DNA from: UBA5078 sp033721235
GTDB taxonomy: Bacteria; Pseudomonadota; Gammaproteobacteria; Pseudomonadales; Pseudohongiellaceae
Direction: 5' to 3'
Length of the DNA: 64,000 bases
Assembly (NCBI GenBank): GCA_033721235.1
Contig: JAWWAY010000010.1
Span: 47,494-111,493, forward strand
Position numbers and translations under genes: made by a program. Each line of letters opens with the position of its first letter. Within the stretch, counting starts at the first letter, position 1. The notes under the pieces are model-generated. The model was not told the origin of the DNA. It made no database searches and worked only from the letters and a program-made list of their open reading frames with translations. This document shows positions 35,484 through 43,672 of the stretch, piece by piece.

Positions 35484-37382
35484 TCACCGGGTAAAACTAT
35501 ATTCCATACTACCCAGAGCATTGACTGGTTGCACTTGCGACCAGTATGTCCACGCGTAGTCACACGAGGTCTCGCAGTAGATTTCAAACAGCAAGCTCTC
35601 TCCAACGTTTACCTCACGCAGAAGACGGCGACTGACTCGCATGTCTTCTACGGGAGCCCCCTTAGCAATACAGTGATGAAACAGTTGTTGTGAATCACTA
35701 TTGCTTATTTTGAAGCACAATTTGTTATGCAAGCCTTGAGCAGCCTCTCTTATGCCAAACTCCACATCCAGCGCATGTATAGCCCTATCGAAGTTCAATT
35801 CGAGTTTGCTTGGTGCATGAGCAAACAAAGCATCGGCCTCCATCACCAAGACCGGAGGCCCTTGGTCGCTGCTTTGCTGCAAGGTCTTTAGGGCTCGTTG
35901 TCCATCGATAATATAGGCGACATATTCCTTAATCTGTTCAGGCTTCGCCCCCTGCGCCCTCTTAAGTAAGACCAGTCCATTGATGTCGACTTCTTGCACT
36001 GGCTTATATAGGCCTTTTTTTTCGAGAGGCAGCACACTCTGCTCATGCACCCACACAGGGTCGTGTCTCACTATATATTCAGGCTGGTAGTGAAGCAGCC
36101 AGGACATGAACTCTCGCCTGCCAATATAGTCGGCATTGTAAGGGCTAACCAGCCCCAAAATATCGATTATTCTGCGCTGAGAGTACCAGCCGATAGTGCC
36201 GATCTCTACCATTGCCACACTAGCGTCTTGGTCAGCGTTGTCCTCTAACCACTGACCCATTTCAACATAGCCAGCGTTAGGCCCTCTTTTCTCAAAGGAA
36301 ACCATATGGTATTGAGCATACACCGCCATAGCCAATAGCAGCGCCACGACCGGCACCCTAATGAGACTAGGACCACTACGCCATACATACCCACCCAAAA
36401 GGAACAAACTCCGACAAGCAAATATCACCATATAGAAGACAAATGGCGCGTCGTACCAGTGATAGTTTGGAATATTAAGGAGCAGATAGAAACCTAATAG
36501 CAGCACTAAGAAGGCTAGCACTAGACGCGCCAGGGAGTAGCGAATACTAAGTAGAAATCCAGCGGCGGATGCGGCTACTAGTAAGTAGATCGCAAACGCG
36601 CTTCCCGAAAAGAAGACGCCTTTAAAATAGTGCACATTCAGGAATATCCAAGACTCTCCCCACAGACCTGAGCTTCCCTGAGCAATTTTTGCATTCGCAG
36701 TGGCGGGAAAAGCAACACCGTAGTAAAGCCAGTTGAATAGAATAGGCGATACGAAGATTACAGCAGACAGTATTACGAGGCGCCAGTCGGGGAGCGATTT
36801 GTGCCTAAAGACATAATCCAGCCCGAGTACAAGCGCTAGGAATACCCCCTCGGTTCGCGTAATGCAGCACAGAGCGAGGGCGACCACAAACCATTGAGAC
36901 TGTTTTTTGTATAGGTATAAGGAATAGCTAATCAGACAAAGAAATAGACCCGTCTCCATGCCAAAAGTTGAATAGAAAAAGGCTGTGCAAGCGAGCGCGG
37001 ACGAACAAATAGCTGCCTCCACATGACTTCTGGAAAAGAGCTGCCCACCAAGCAGCACCGCTATCAGAAAAAACAGCGCGGACAGCCCAATTGTTAGCAG
37101 CTGTAGATTGCTTACAATATAGGCTCCGGCAATTAATATCGCAGAGTATAGGCCCGAAGTGAGGCCACTGAAGCTTTCGTCCACATTGTAGCTAAGGCCC
37201 TGCCCTTCGTGAAAATTACGAACATAGCGCAGGTAAATCATGGCATCGTCCAACTGAAAGCCAAGTGCGAGATAAGTGAAGAACATTACTAAAAAGACAG
37301 GCAATGCTAATAGGCTCAAGCGCATCAAGTAATGCGGCGGGTAGTGTGTATGGCCGACTTCACCCTTGGAAAAATGGAACAT
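35484..37382 (-). CDS. GT-C fold membrane glycosyltransferase-like protein
   Basis: A 632-residue polytopic protein with about 10-11 transmembrane helices in the first 350 residues and a periplasmic C-terminal domain. LGFQLDDAMIYLRYVRNFHEGQGLSYN near residue 45-70 contains the DD motif and the YLRYVRN...GQGL..N pattern seen in GT-C glycosyltransferases that use polyprenyl-linked sugars. A perfect AGGAGG ribosome site is upstream of the ATG. It stands alone, without LPS or other glycan genes, so its acceptor is unknown. The soluble C-terminal domain (about 470-632) is beta-rich and not recognised. Confidence 0.78.
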   Translation of the reverse strand: MFHFSKGEVGHTHYPPHYLMRLSLLALPVFLVMFFTYLALGFQLDDAMIYLRYVRNFHEGQGLSYNVDESFSGLTSGLYSAILIAGAYIVSNLQLLTIGLSALFFLIAVLLGGQLFSRSHVEAAICSSALACTAFFYSTFGMETGLFLCLISYSLYLYKKQSQWFVVALALCCITRTEGVFLALVLGLDYVFRHKSLPDWRLVILSAVIFVSPILFNWLYYGVAFPATANAKIAQGSSGLWGESWIFLNVHYFKGVFFSGSAFAIYLLVAASAAGFLLSIRYSLARLVLAFLVLLLGFYLLLNIPNYHWYDAPFVFYMVIFACRSLFLLGGYVWRSGPSLIRVPVVALLLAMAVYAQYHMVSFEKRGPNAGYVEMGQWLEDNADQDASVAMVEIGTIGWYSQRRIIDILGLVSPYNADYIGRREFMSWLLHYQPEYIVRHDPVWVHEQSVLPLEKKGLYKPVQEVDINGLVLLKRAQGAKPEQIKEYVAYIIDGQRALKTLQQSSDQGPPVLVMEADALFAHAPSKLELNFDRAIHALDVEFGIREAAQGLHNKLCFKISNSDSQQLFHHCIAKGAPVEDMRVSRRLLREVNVGESLLFEIYCETSCDYAWTYWSQVQPVNALGSMEYSFTR

Positions 37383-37662
37383 CAGAACCTCCTGTTCTTA
37401 ACACTCAGCACCAGATGTCAATCTGCGACTGCAAAACGTGGGATATTTTCCCGCAAGTATATAGAGGGTTTGTTGCCGTGGGAAGGGCCTATTAGCTTTG
37501 TGGGCAAATTGCTTCACACAAGCGTGGGGCTACCCCCCTTACTAAGGGAAGCAGCCTCACGCTCTACAGAAGGAAAACTGGGAGGATCGGTACCCCGAAG
37601 CGGGGCAATGATGCACTAATATTGCATTAAGGAGGGAATAGCGCGCAGTGATCTAATATCGC
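37383..37662. other. 280-bp intergenic region
   Basis: Between two minus-strand genes. It holds no convincing gene. A small hairpin (CCCCG-AAG-CGGGG) near 37590-37605 is the only structure I see; a short GGAGG at 37631 has no open frame after it. The promoter of the glycosyltransferase gene is probably here but I cannot place it. Confidence 0.4.
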
Positions 37663-39228
37663 CTAAGCATTCACCCTGCGTTCCAGCTCTGCCATGGCAA
37701 AGTGCGCCGATTGAATCGCACTCTCCATCCATGCTGGGTGATGACTCACCTGGTCACCTATGCACCAGTACTTGCCGTCCACAGGGGCTTGCAGTCTTGC
37801 AAATATGGCTTTCTCTTCATCAGTATTCACGCTCCAGCGCGCGGAACAGCCCAGCATGTGGTTCATTCGATGCCAAGCTATGGTAATGCCTTTTTCGACT
37901 TTGTCTCGGTAGTCCGGATGCACTTTCTCGCCCTGAGAAAGCATCATTTCTATTCGCTGATTCTGGTTCATCTGAGTAAACGGTAGGCCATCTCCGTAAT
38001 TGTAGGCAGCTAGCACAACGCCTTTTTCTGCGTGAATCGCATGGGCGGGGTACCAAATCTGCCTGATGTACTGGTTAGTCCAGGAGATGCCACCATAGAT
38101 GCCCTCGTACTCCCAGAAGCGCTCTTTAGCCTGAAACGCTCCTTTAATGGCAGTGCCGCGGCGAATATACTTTAGAGCCTGTATATAGTCGTCCGGCAGG
38201 TTTGTCTTCAAACCCGTAACAAGATGGCTAGGGATGCAGTTGAAGCAGTAGTCGGCTTCAATGGAATGACGCTGCTCATCAACGATGTATTCGACGCGAA
38301 CACCATCGTCTTGCAGTTCAATCTCGGTAACCTGCGAGTTGAACTGAATTTTGTCTTGTATTTTGCGCACAAAACCATAGGGAATATTGTCGTTACCGCC
38401 TACAGCCTGCATCAACATGGGGCCAGTTTCACCCTCGTTGTCTGTCAGCACAATGCGCAGTGCTTGGGCCTTTAATAGGTCGCGAATATCGATCATGGCT
38501 TTCTGCACGGTATGCGTGACATAGTCCCCTGAGGCATATCCAGCTCTATTACTGCCCGTATACTGGTAGTTCTCGTCCAAGTCGCCAAACGAGCGCACTA
38601 GGCTTAGGATAATCTCAGCTTCTTCATCGGTGAATTGGCTGTCCATATCCTCCTCTTGCATCGACTTAGCCATTAGCTCGCCTAAGAAACCACGCACATT
38701 GGTACTTAGCTCACGGTTGCGAATACGTTGCCCGCCCATGATGTTGTCGTCTTGAATCCAAGCATCCTTGTTTTCATTGATAAACATCTCTAGTTCGACG
38801 CCTAGCTCGCGACAATAATGGAGCACATTCTTGTGGGTACTAGGGATACGTGCAGCGCCAGCATTGAAGTACATATGCGGGTCGTCATCAAAGTCGCAGA
38901 CCTGGGGGTTGCCGATTTCGTCTATCAAGGTGCCGGATCGCACCGTGAAGACGCGTCCCCCGGCTCGATTGGAAGCTTCGAGCAAGGTGACGTCATAACC
39001 GGCCTTGTCCATCTCATATGCGACGGTTAGTCCAGACATGCCCGCCCCCAGCACCAATACCTTTCGCTTGTCGCCTTTAGGGCCCTGCAGTTTAGGCACA
39101 GAGGCGTGTGTACTATTAGGAATCATACCCAATGCGGCGGTAACTCCTAACACTGCCGCCGTACCACTCGTGGCCGCGAGGAGGTTTAAAAATTCTCGAC
39201 GTGTAACAGGACTAGACACAGGCAGCAC
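37663..39228 (-). CDS. Tat-exported flavin monoamine oxidase family protein
   Basis: A 521-residue FAD enzyme. The N-terminus carries the twin-arginine motif TRREFLN at residues 9-15 and a hydrophobic stretch, so it should be exported folded with FAD. The Rossmann motif VLVLGAGMSGLTVAYEM begins near 58, with the ribose-binding Glu84 in TLLEASNRAGGRV. Sequences such as FNAGAARIPSTHKNVLHYC near 115 and a C-terminal FAD segment GDQVSHHPAWMESAIQS near 490 resemble L-amino acid/monoamine oxidases. The substrate is an amine or amino acid; it would be oxidised to an imine in the periplasm. The start is GTG at 39228 or GTG at 39219, the latter better spaced from AAGAGG. It is divergent from the CadC-like gene. 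Confidence 0.88.
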   Translation of the reverse strand: MLPVSSPVTRREFLNLLAATSGTAAVLGVTAALGMIPNSTHASVPKLQGPKGDKRKVLVLGAGMSGLTVAYEMDKAGYDVTLLEASNRAGGRVFTVRSGTLIDEIGNPQVCDFDDDPHMYFNAGAARIPSTHKNVLHYCRELGVELEMFINENKDAWIQDDNIMGGQRIRNRELSTNVRGFLGELMAKSMQEEDMDSQFTDEEAEIILSLVRSFGDLDENYQYTGSNRAGYASGDYVTHTVQKAMIDIRDLLKAQALRIVLTDNEGETGPMLMQAVGGNDNIPYGFVRKIQDKIQFNSQVTEIELQDDGVRVEYIVDEQRHSIEADYCFNCIPSHLVTGLKTNLPDDYIQALKYIRRGTAIKGAFQAKERFWEYEGIYGGISWTNQYIRQIWYPAHAIHAEKGVVLAAYNYGDGLPFTQMNQNQRIEMMLSQGEKVHPDYRDKVEKGITIAWHRMNHMLGCSARWSVNTDEEKAIFARLQAPVDGKYWCIGDQVSHHPAWMESAIQSAHFAMAELERRVNA

Positions 39229-39456
39229 CCTCTTCAGTTAAATGTGATTCACCATGAATGAAGCCTATTATGAGCAATTACTAGCGCAAAAGTCCTCCCC
39301 ATAATATTCTGAAAACCTACTTATCCAATAGGCTCTACAGCTCGGCCTGCGCCGCGAATTTCTTGACCTACAGAGATTTCTGCGCTCTACTTTGCTTATT
39401 CTTTTCTTCGTAAACCGCCTCAAGTAACAACTAAAGAGGCCCAACTTGGTTGAGCC

Positions 39457-41532
39457 GTGTCAGAACAAATAAAAGAATTTCAAATTGGCCCATGGCGGGT
39501 CTCCCTCGACAATTGCACTGTCAATAACGGCCAAGACGAAGTAAAAATCACACCCCGCAGCATGGATGTGCTCAATTATCTACGCCTGCATCCCGGAGAA
39601 GTCATTAGCCACGAACAACTGCTCAATGAATTTTGGCAAGGCACATATACATCCGACCACGCAGTCCACAAAGCTATAGCCGAGCTGCGCCGTGCACTTG
39701 GGGATAAAGCTCAAAGTCCTATCTATATTAAAACAGTGCCAAAGCGCGGCTATACACTCATTGCCCCCGTTGAGCTGTGTGAACCAAACGACAAGCTTGC
39801 AACAAGCCATGAGACTGAGCCCAGTTCTAAGCCGAGCCCCCCAAACGAGCCGACACCCAATAATCGTAAATCTGGCCTGTATATTAGCTTAGCCGCCCTT
39901 CTGGTATCGGTTTTGAGCCTGCTTTGGTTTGCCCTGGCGCCAAGTCAAAACAGCGAAGACGAGATAGTTCAGCTCGCGATACTCCCTTTCGAAAGCCTTG
40001 GCCTGCATGCTGATCAACAGTTTCTAATCGAAGGCCTGCATGACTCACTGGTCAATGGCCTCTCCAAGCTAAGCCACTTACAGCTACACGACAACGCTCT
40101 GCCGATTAGCGAGAGCAGGTCCAGCATAAACGCTGGCCTCGGCCGCAACACCCCGGCCGATCATGTCCTACATGGCAGCTTGCAGCGTTACGAAGAGCAG
40201 TTGCGCCTCACTATCCGACTGACAAGGGTCGAGGATGGGCTCCATCAATATTCCGAGCAGTTCAATTTGCAGGTAGCAGATCTTTTTGGCTTACAAGACC
40301 AAATTGTGTCCAATATCGTCAGTGCCCTATCTATACACCTTGACGAAAGTGAGCGCTCACAAATGCTAGATTGGGGCACCACTAATGCGCTTGCTTACGA
40401 GCGATTTCTACGGGGCGACTTTCACTATAATCAGTTCAGCCCTAATGATTTCCAACGAGCCATTGATTATCACCTATCCGCCATTGAGCTAGACCCCGAC
40501 TTTATCAACGCCTATCAAGGGGTCGCCACTGCCGCGAATAATTTGGCGGTTTACAGCAGCAGTGAACGTATTGAAGAGCTGACTGCGCTAGTCAATGAAA
40601 TGCATCGAGAGGTTGCCAGAATAGCCCCCGATAGCCCTGTACTGCTGTCAATCAAAGAGATGTTGCTGCGCATGAGCGGCATCAACCAAATACTGCAAGA
40701 GCAACAATTACGAGAACTAATCATAGCGGGAGATTCCCCGGAGTTTGCGATCGCTCACTACTCCCTATTTTTGATAGGGGCACGCCTCTACGACGAGGCT
40801 CAACAACTACTAGATAGCGCACACGAGGTAGGACAATTTGAGTTATCACCTGACGAGGTATGGAGCTATCGCAATCAGGTTTATCCACCTAGAGCACGCC
40901 TGCTTGCGGCTCAGGGTCAACTTCAACAGCGCCCTTACCATATTGGCTTTCTGGGGGCAGTGGCAACTAATTTGGCTTTTGATGGCCGCTTCGATGAGGC
41001 CAGGATGTTCTTGGCACGGCAACGCGAAGTCGATTTAGATGGCATATCCAGCCACTACACCCAAGCCGTGATAGCGGCTCTTAGTGGGGCCGCTCAGCTA
41101 GGTAACACTCTATACACAGAGCTCATGAATAAAGGTCCCGACTTTAATTACAACAAAGGAGCCCTAAGCTTCATGCTGGGTGATATAGAAACGGGTATCA
41201 GCTATTGGCAGGAGATACCGCCCTTACAGAAAAGGCGCCTCTTTAATGTCACTCACCATACCGAGAAGTATTTCCCACAGCACATTCTTCTCGACCCAAG
41301 ATATAGCGCCTTGCTAGAGAGCTTAGACTTCGGTACCACCTGGCAAAGCACTCTGATCGAAGGCGTGATAGCTTTAGGAGACAAGCTCCCCGTGCAACTT
41401 AGTGAGGAGGCGAGAACAGCCTACGACAATGGCACTCTTATGCTTAGCAACGACCTCTGGGACCCAGCACAGTGGGAGGAATTCAACAGCGCTAAGGCCA
41501 GCCTCTCCATGGGTGAGCTGCGCCTTCATTAA
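39457..41532 (+). CDS. CadC-like membrane transcriptional regulator with TPR-like domain
   Basis: A 691-residue protein starting with GTG. Residues about 8-105 are an OmpR-type winged helix (ITPRSMDVLNYLRLHPGEVIS, wing KTVPKRGYTLIAPV). A single transmembrane helix lies at 141-161, and the periplasmic part (about 165-690) starts with a TolB-N-like region (LAILPFESLGLHADQQFLIEGLHDSLVNGL) and continues as helical TPR-like repeats. This is the architecture of one-component membrane regulators of the CadC type, which sense outside the cell and bind DNA at the membrane. It is divergent to the amine oxidase across 228 bases and upstream of cytochrome c and RidA genes, so it may control all of them. 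Confidence 0.88.
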   Translation: MSEQIKEFQIGPWRVSLDNCTVNNGQDEVKITPRSMDVLNYLRLHPGEVISHEQLLNEFWQGTYTSDHAVHKAIAELRRALGDKAQSPIYIKTVPKRGYTLIAPVELCEPNDKLATSHETEPSSKPSPPNEPTPNNRKSGLYISLAALLVSVLSLLWFALAPSQNSEDEIVQLAILPFESLGLHADQQFLIEGLHDSLVNGLSKLSHLQLHDNALPISESRSSINAGLGRNTPADHVLHGSLQRYEEQLRLTIRLTRVEDGLHQYSEQFNLQVADLFGLQDQIVSNIVSALSIHLDESERSQMLDWGTTNALAYERFLRGDFHYNQFSPNDFQRAIDYHLSAIELDPDFINAYQGVATAANNLAVYSSSERIEELTALVNEMHREVARIAPDSPVLLSIKEMLLRMSGINQILQEQQLRELIIAGDSPEFAIAHYSLFLIGARLYDEAQQLLDSAHEVGQFELSPDEVWSYRNQVYPPRARLLAAQGQLQQRPYHIGFLGAVATNLAFDGRFDEARMFLARQREVDLDGISSHYTQAVIAALSGAAQLGNTLYTELMNKGPDFNYNKGALSFMLGDIETGISYWQEIPPLQKRRLFNVTHHTEKYFPQHILLDPRYSALLESLDFGTTWQSTLIEGVIALGDKLPVQLSEEARTAYDNGTLMLSNDLWDPAQWEEFNSAKASLSMGELRLH

Positions 41533-41565
41533 AGGCATAGGCCTTTAAACGCCGGTATACCGGCG
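41531..41565 (+). other. Tandem inverted repeats after CadC-like gene
   Basis: Two adjacent structures: AAAGGC-ATAG-GCCTTT (41531-41546) and the perfect palindrome CGCCGGTATACCGGCG (41550-41565). There is no T-run, so termination is uncertain; a role as transcript end or binding site is possible. Confidence 0.5.
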
Positions 41566-41677
41566 CTGGTAGGAATTCAGAATGTTTTGAGGAGGACTTT
41601 CAAGCCGAGCTTGGTAATAATGCTTAGCACACTCACTGACAGTCAGCGCATCGGCGCGCTGCCCCTGGAATGCCACT

Positions 41678-42298
41678 ATGAAACATTTCGCTTTATTGCT
41701 AATAGTGCCAAGCATACTCGCGGTGCTTGCAGCCCCAACACTGGCGCAAGACGCTCAGCCCACTATCAAGTTTTGCTTTACCTGCCACGGCACAGATGGC
41801 AAAGGTAATGAAAGCATTAAGGCGCCCCGTCTAGCGCACATGGAGTCTTGGTATCTAAAGCGACAGCTTGAGCTATTTAAATCTGGCGCACGTGGTGCTC
41901 ACCCACAAGATGTCGACGGAATGGAAATGCAACCCATGGCGGAAATCCTGAGCAACGATCAGATCGAAGAGATCGTGCAGTGGGCTTCTACTTGGGAGGC
42001 AGAAATGGCCACCCCAACAATGAACGACGGCGATATTAGCAACGGCCGCAGACTCTATAGCAGCTGTGCTAGCTGCCATGGCGACCAGGCTCAAGGGAAT
42101 GTGGCATTAAACGCTCCAGCTCTGCAGGGGCAGAACGACTGGTATCTCGTTACTCAGCTGGAGAATTTTAAATCCGGTATTCGAGGAAGCGACCCGGCAG
42201 ACCAATACGGTTCCCAGATGCGGGTCATGTCTGCCGCCTTGAGTAGCACACAGGATGTTCTCGACGTAGTCGCTTACATCAACACCCTAGGACGCTAA
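41678..42298 (+). CDS. Dihaem cytochrome c4-like protein
   Basis: A 206-residue exported protein. The signal peptide ends near residue 23 (TLAQ). Two cytochrome c domains follow, with CFTCH (33-37) and CASCH (130-134) haem motifs and Met-containing stretches GMEMQPMAEIL and GSQMRVMSAAL that would supply the axial ligands. Cytochromes c4 pass electrons from dehydrogenases to terminal oxidases in the periplasm. It stands 30 bases upstream of an exported RidA and downstream of the CadC-like gene. An electron-acceptor role for a periplasmic oxidoreductase is likely by context. Confidence 0.92.
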   Translation: MKHFALLLIVPSILAVLAAPTLAQDAQPTIKFCFTCHGTDGKGNESIKAPRLAHMESWYLKRQLELFKSGARGAHPQDVDGMEMQPMAEILSNDQIEEIVQWASTWEAEMATPTMNDGDISNGRRLYSSCASCHGDQAQGNVALNAPALQGQNDWYLVTQLENFKSGIRGSDPADQYGSQMRVMSAALSSTQDVLDVVAYINTLGR

Positions 42299-42328
42299 CC
42301 CTTTCTATCATCACTACAAGGAAACACA

Positions 42329-42799
42329 ATGAAAACTTTCAGCAAACTATTCGCTCTTACTCTTTGCTTAGGCTTCATGGGCAGCACGAGTTTTGCTCAA
42401 GACATCGAACGCAATGGCGAAGGACGTTTTTTCTACAATAATATTATTATTCCGGCTGGTGCTGAGACCATGTACCTAAGCGGAGCGGGCGCATCGCCTA
42501 TGGAAAACGGAGACTTTGGCGATATGGAGCGCCAAACGGTTAATATCTTTGAGAAGTTTGCCGCCACCCTCGAAGCTCAAGGCTGGTCCATGTCCGACAT
42601 TGTACAAGTGAGAGTATTTGGTGTTGCTGGGGAAGACGGCACATTCGATTTTGCTGGTTTCAACCGCGGCTTCGCCCAGTTTTTTGGGACTGAGGAAAAT
42701 CCAATGAAACCCGTGCGTTCGGTTGTGGAAATTAAAGACCTAGTTGTAGACGGCTGGCTTCTCGAAGTAGAAATTCGCGCAGCCCGTATGCCGAAGTAA
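42329..42799 (+). CDS. Exported RidA (YjgF/UK114) family protein
   Basis: A 156-residue protein with a cleavable signal peptide (cleavage near SFAQ at 23) followed by a RidA domain (about 33-153). The family's key Arg is conserved (Arg130 in PVRSVVEI) and the Glu of LEVEI is at 147, so 2-aminoacrylate/imine deaminase chemistry is possible. RidA proteins are normally cytosolic, so the signal peptide is notable. Arg130 argues for an active enzyme; the family also has members without known activity. AAGGAAA precedes the ATG. Its partner genes are the cytochrome c upstream and, more distantly, the amine oxidase. Confidence 0.88.
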   Translation: MKTFSKLFALTLCLGFMGSTSFAQDIERNGEGRFFYNNIIIPAGAETMYLSGAGASPMENGDFGDMERQTVNIFEKFAATLEAQGWSMSDIVQVRVFGVAGEDGTFDFAGFNRGFAQFFGTEENPMKPVRSVVEIKDLVVDGWLLEVEIRAARMPK

Positions 42800-42805
42800 A
42801 ACTTT

Positions 42806-42838
42806 AAGCTGGGCTAGCTGTTTATTCTAGCCCAGCTT
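42806..42838. terminator. Bidirectional terminator-like hairpin
   Basis: A perfect 12-bp stem (AAGCTGGGCTAG and CTAGCCCAGCTT) with a 9-base loop, between the convergent RidA and OmpA-like genes. T-rich bases follow on the plus side (ATTTCTTTTT) after six bases. Confidence 0.75.
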
Positions 42839-42851
42839 ACTCTATTTCTTT

Positions 42852-43502
42852 TTAGCTGGGTTGAGCCACTATCTTTAGCTCTACTCGGCGGTTCTGCGCT
42901 CTACCTTGCTCAGTCTGGTTCGAGGCAATAGGCTGATCCGGGCCAAGACCTTGCGATAGCAAACGCGACTGCTCTACCCCTCTGCTCGCCAATGCATTAA
43001 CGACACTCGCCGCTCTTCGATTCGACAAATTATAATTGTAGTCTGCGGAACCCGTGGAGTCCGTATGCCCTGTCACCATTAACTGTGTGTCTTTGAACTT
43101 AGCTAGCACTTGAGCCACGGAATCCAGTACAGGTGCAAACTCACTACGCACCGTGTACTCATTAGTGGGAAAACTGATATTACCGGGCATGATTAGCGTG
43201 AGCTCATCACCAACGCGCTGCACTTGCACGCCGCTACCTTGCAGTTCTTGGCGCAGTTCAGCTTCTTGCGCGTCCATATAGGCTCCAACCCCAGCCCCAA
43301 TGGCTCCACAGCCCAAGGCTGCATTGCGCGCTCGCTGACCACTCTCAATCGCGCCAATTAGCCCACATACAACACCGCCTACGGCTCCATAAGTTGCGGT
43401 CCTACTAGTTTGTTGCTGGCCGGTGTAAGGGTTAACCGTTGAACAGGCAACTCCGATAAGACTGAGCGCTAACACGCCAACAAACTTCTGTTTAATAAAC
43501 AT
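42852..43502 (-). CDS. OmpA family lipoprotein
   Basis: A 216-residue protein. The signal sequence ends at LIGVACS; Cys20 is probably lipidated although -3 is Gly, not Leu. A Gly-rich glycine-zipper part (about 40-80) is followed by an OmpA C-terminal peptidoglycan-binding domain (about 105-212) with TGHTDSTGSADYNYNLSNRRA. It would anchor the outer membrane to the cell wall. It stands alone between two terminators. Confidence 0.88.
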   Translation of the reverse strand: MFIKQKFVGVLALSLIGVACSTVNPYTGQQQTSRTATYGAVGGVVCGLIGAIESGQRARNAALGCGAIGAGVGAYMDAQEAELRQELQGSGVQVQRVGDELTLIMPGNISFPTNEYTVRSEFAPVLDSVAQVLAKFKDTQLMVTGHTDSTGSADYNYNLSNRRAASVVNALASRGVEQSRLLSQGLGPDQPIASNQTEQGRAQNRRVELKIVAQPS

Positions 43503-43618
43503 AAAACACCTTCAGGGTTAATGTGAGAACTTCACTGTATTAGACAGTAGCTTAACAAAAACATTTCTGCGGCTTGTGCGCAAGTAGACAATTTTGCTAT
43601 TTCACTTTTCCCAAGGCA

Positions 43619-43651
43619 TAAAAAAAGGCGCCGCTCTAGGAGTGACGCCTC
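43619..43651 (-). terminator. Terminator of the molybdenum hydroxylase operon
   Basis: On the minus strand a GC-rich stem (GGCGTCACTC/GAGCGGCGCC, one bulge) with loop CTA is followed by seven T residues. It stands 22 bases after the stop of the large-subunit gene. Confidence 0.85.
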
Positions 43652-43672
43652 AGCCAAAACACCCTATGAGGT

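Noticed and set aside
37304..37619. Two plus-strand frames near 37.3-37.6 kb
   Set aside because: They are antisense to the glycosyltransferase start and extend into an intergenic gap without support.
37383..37662. Riboswitch in the gap upstream of the glycosyltransferase
   Set aside because: Only a 5-bp hairpin is visible; no known riboswitch core could be recognised.
41587..41808. A 73-codon frame over the start of the cytochrome c gene
   Set aside because: It is in another frame of a well supported cytochrome gene.
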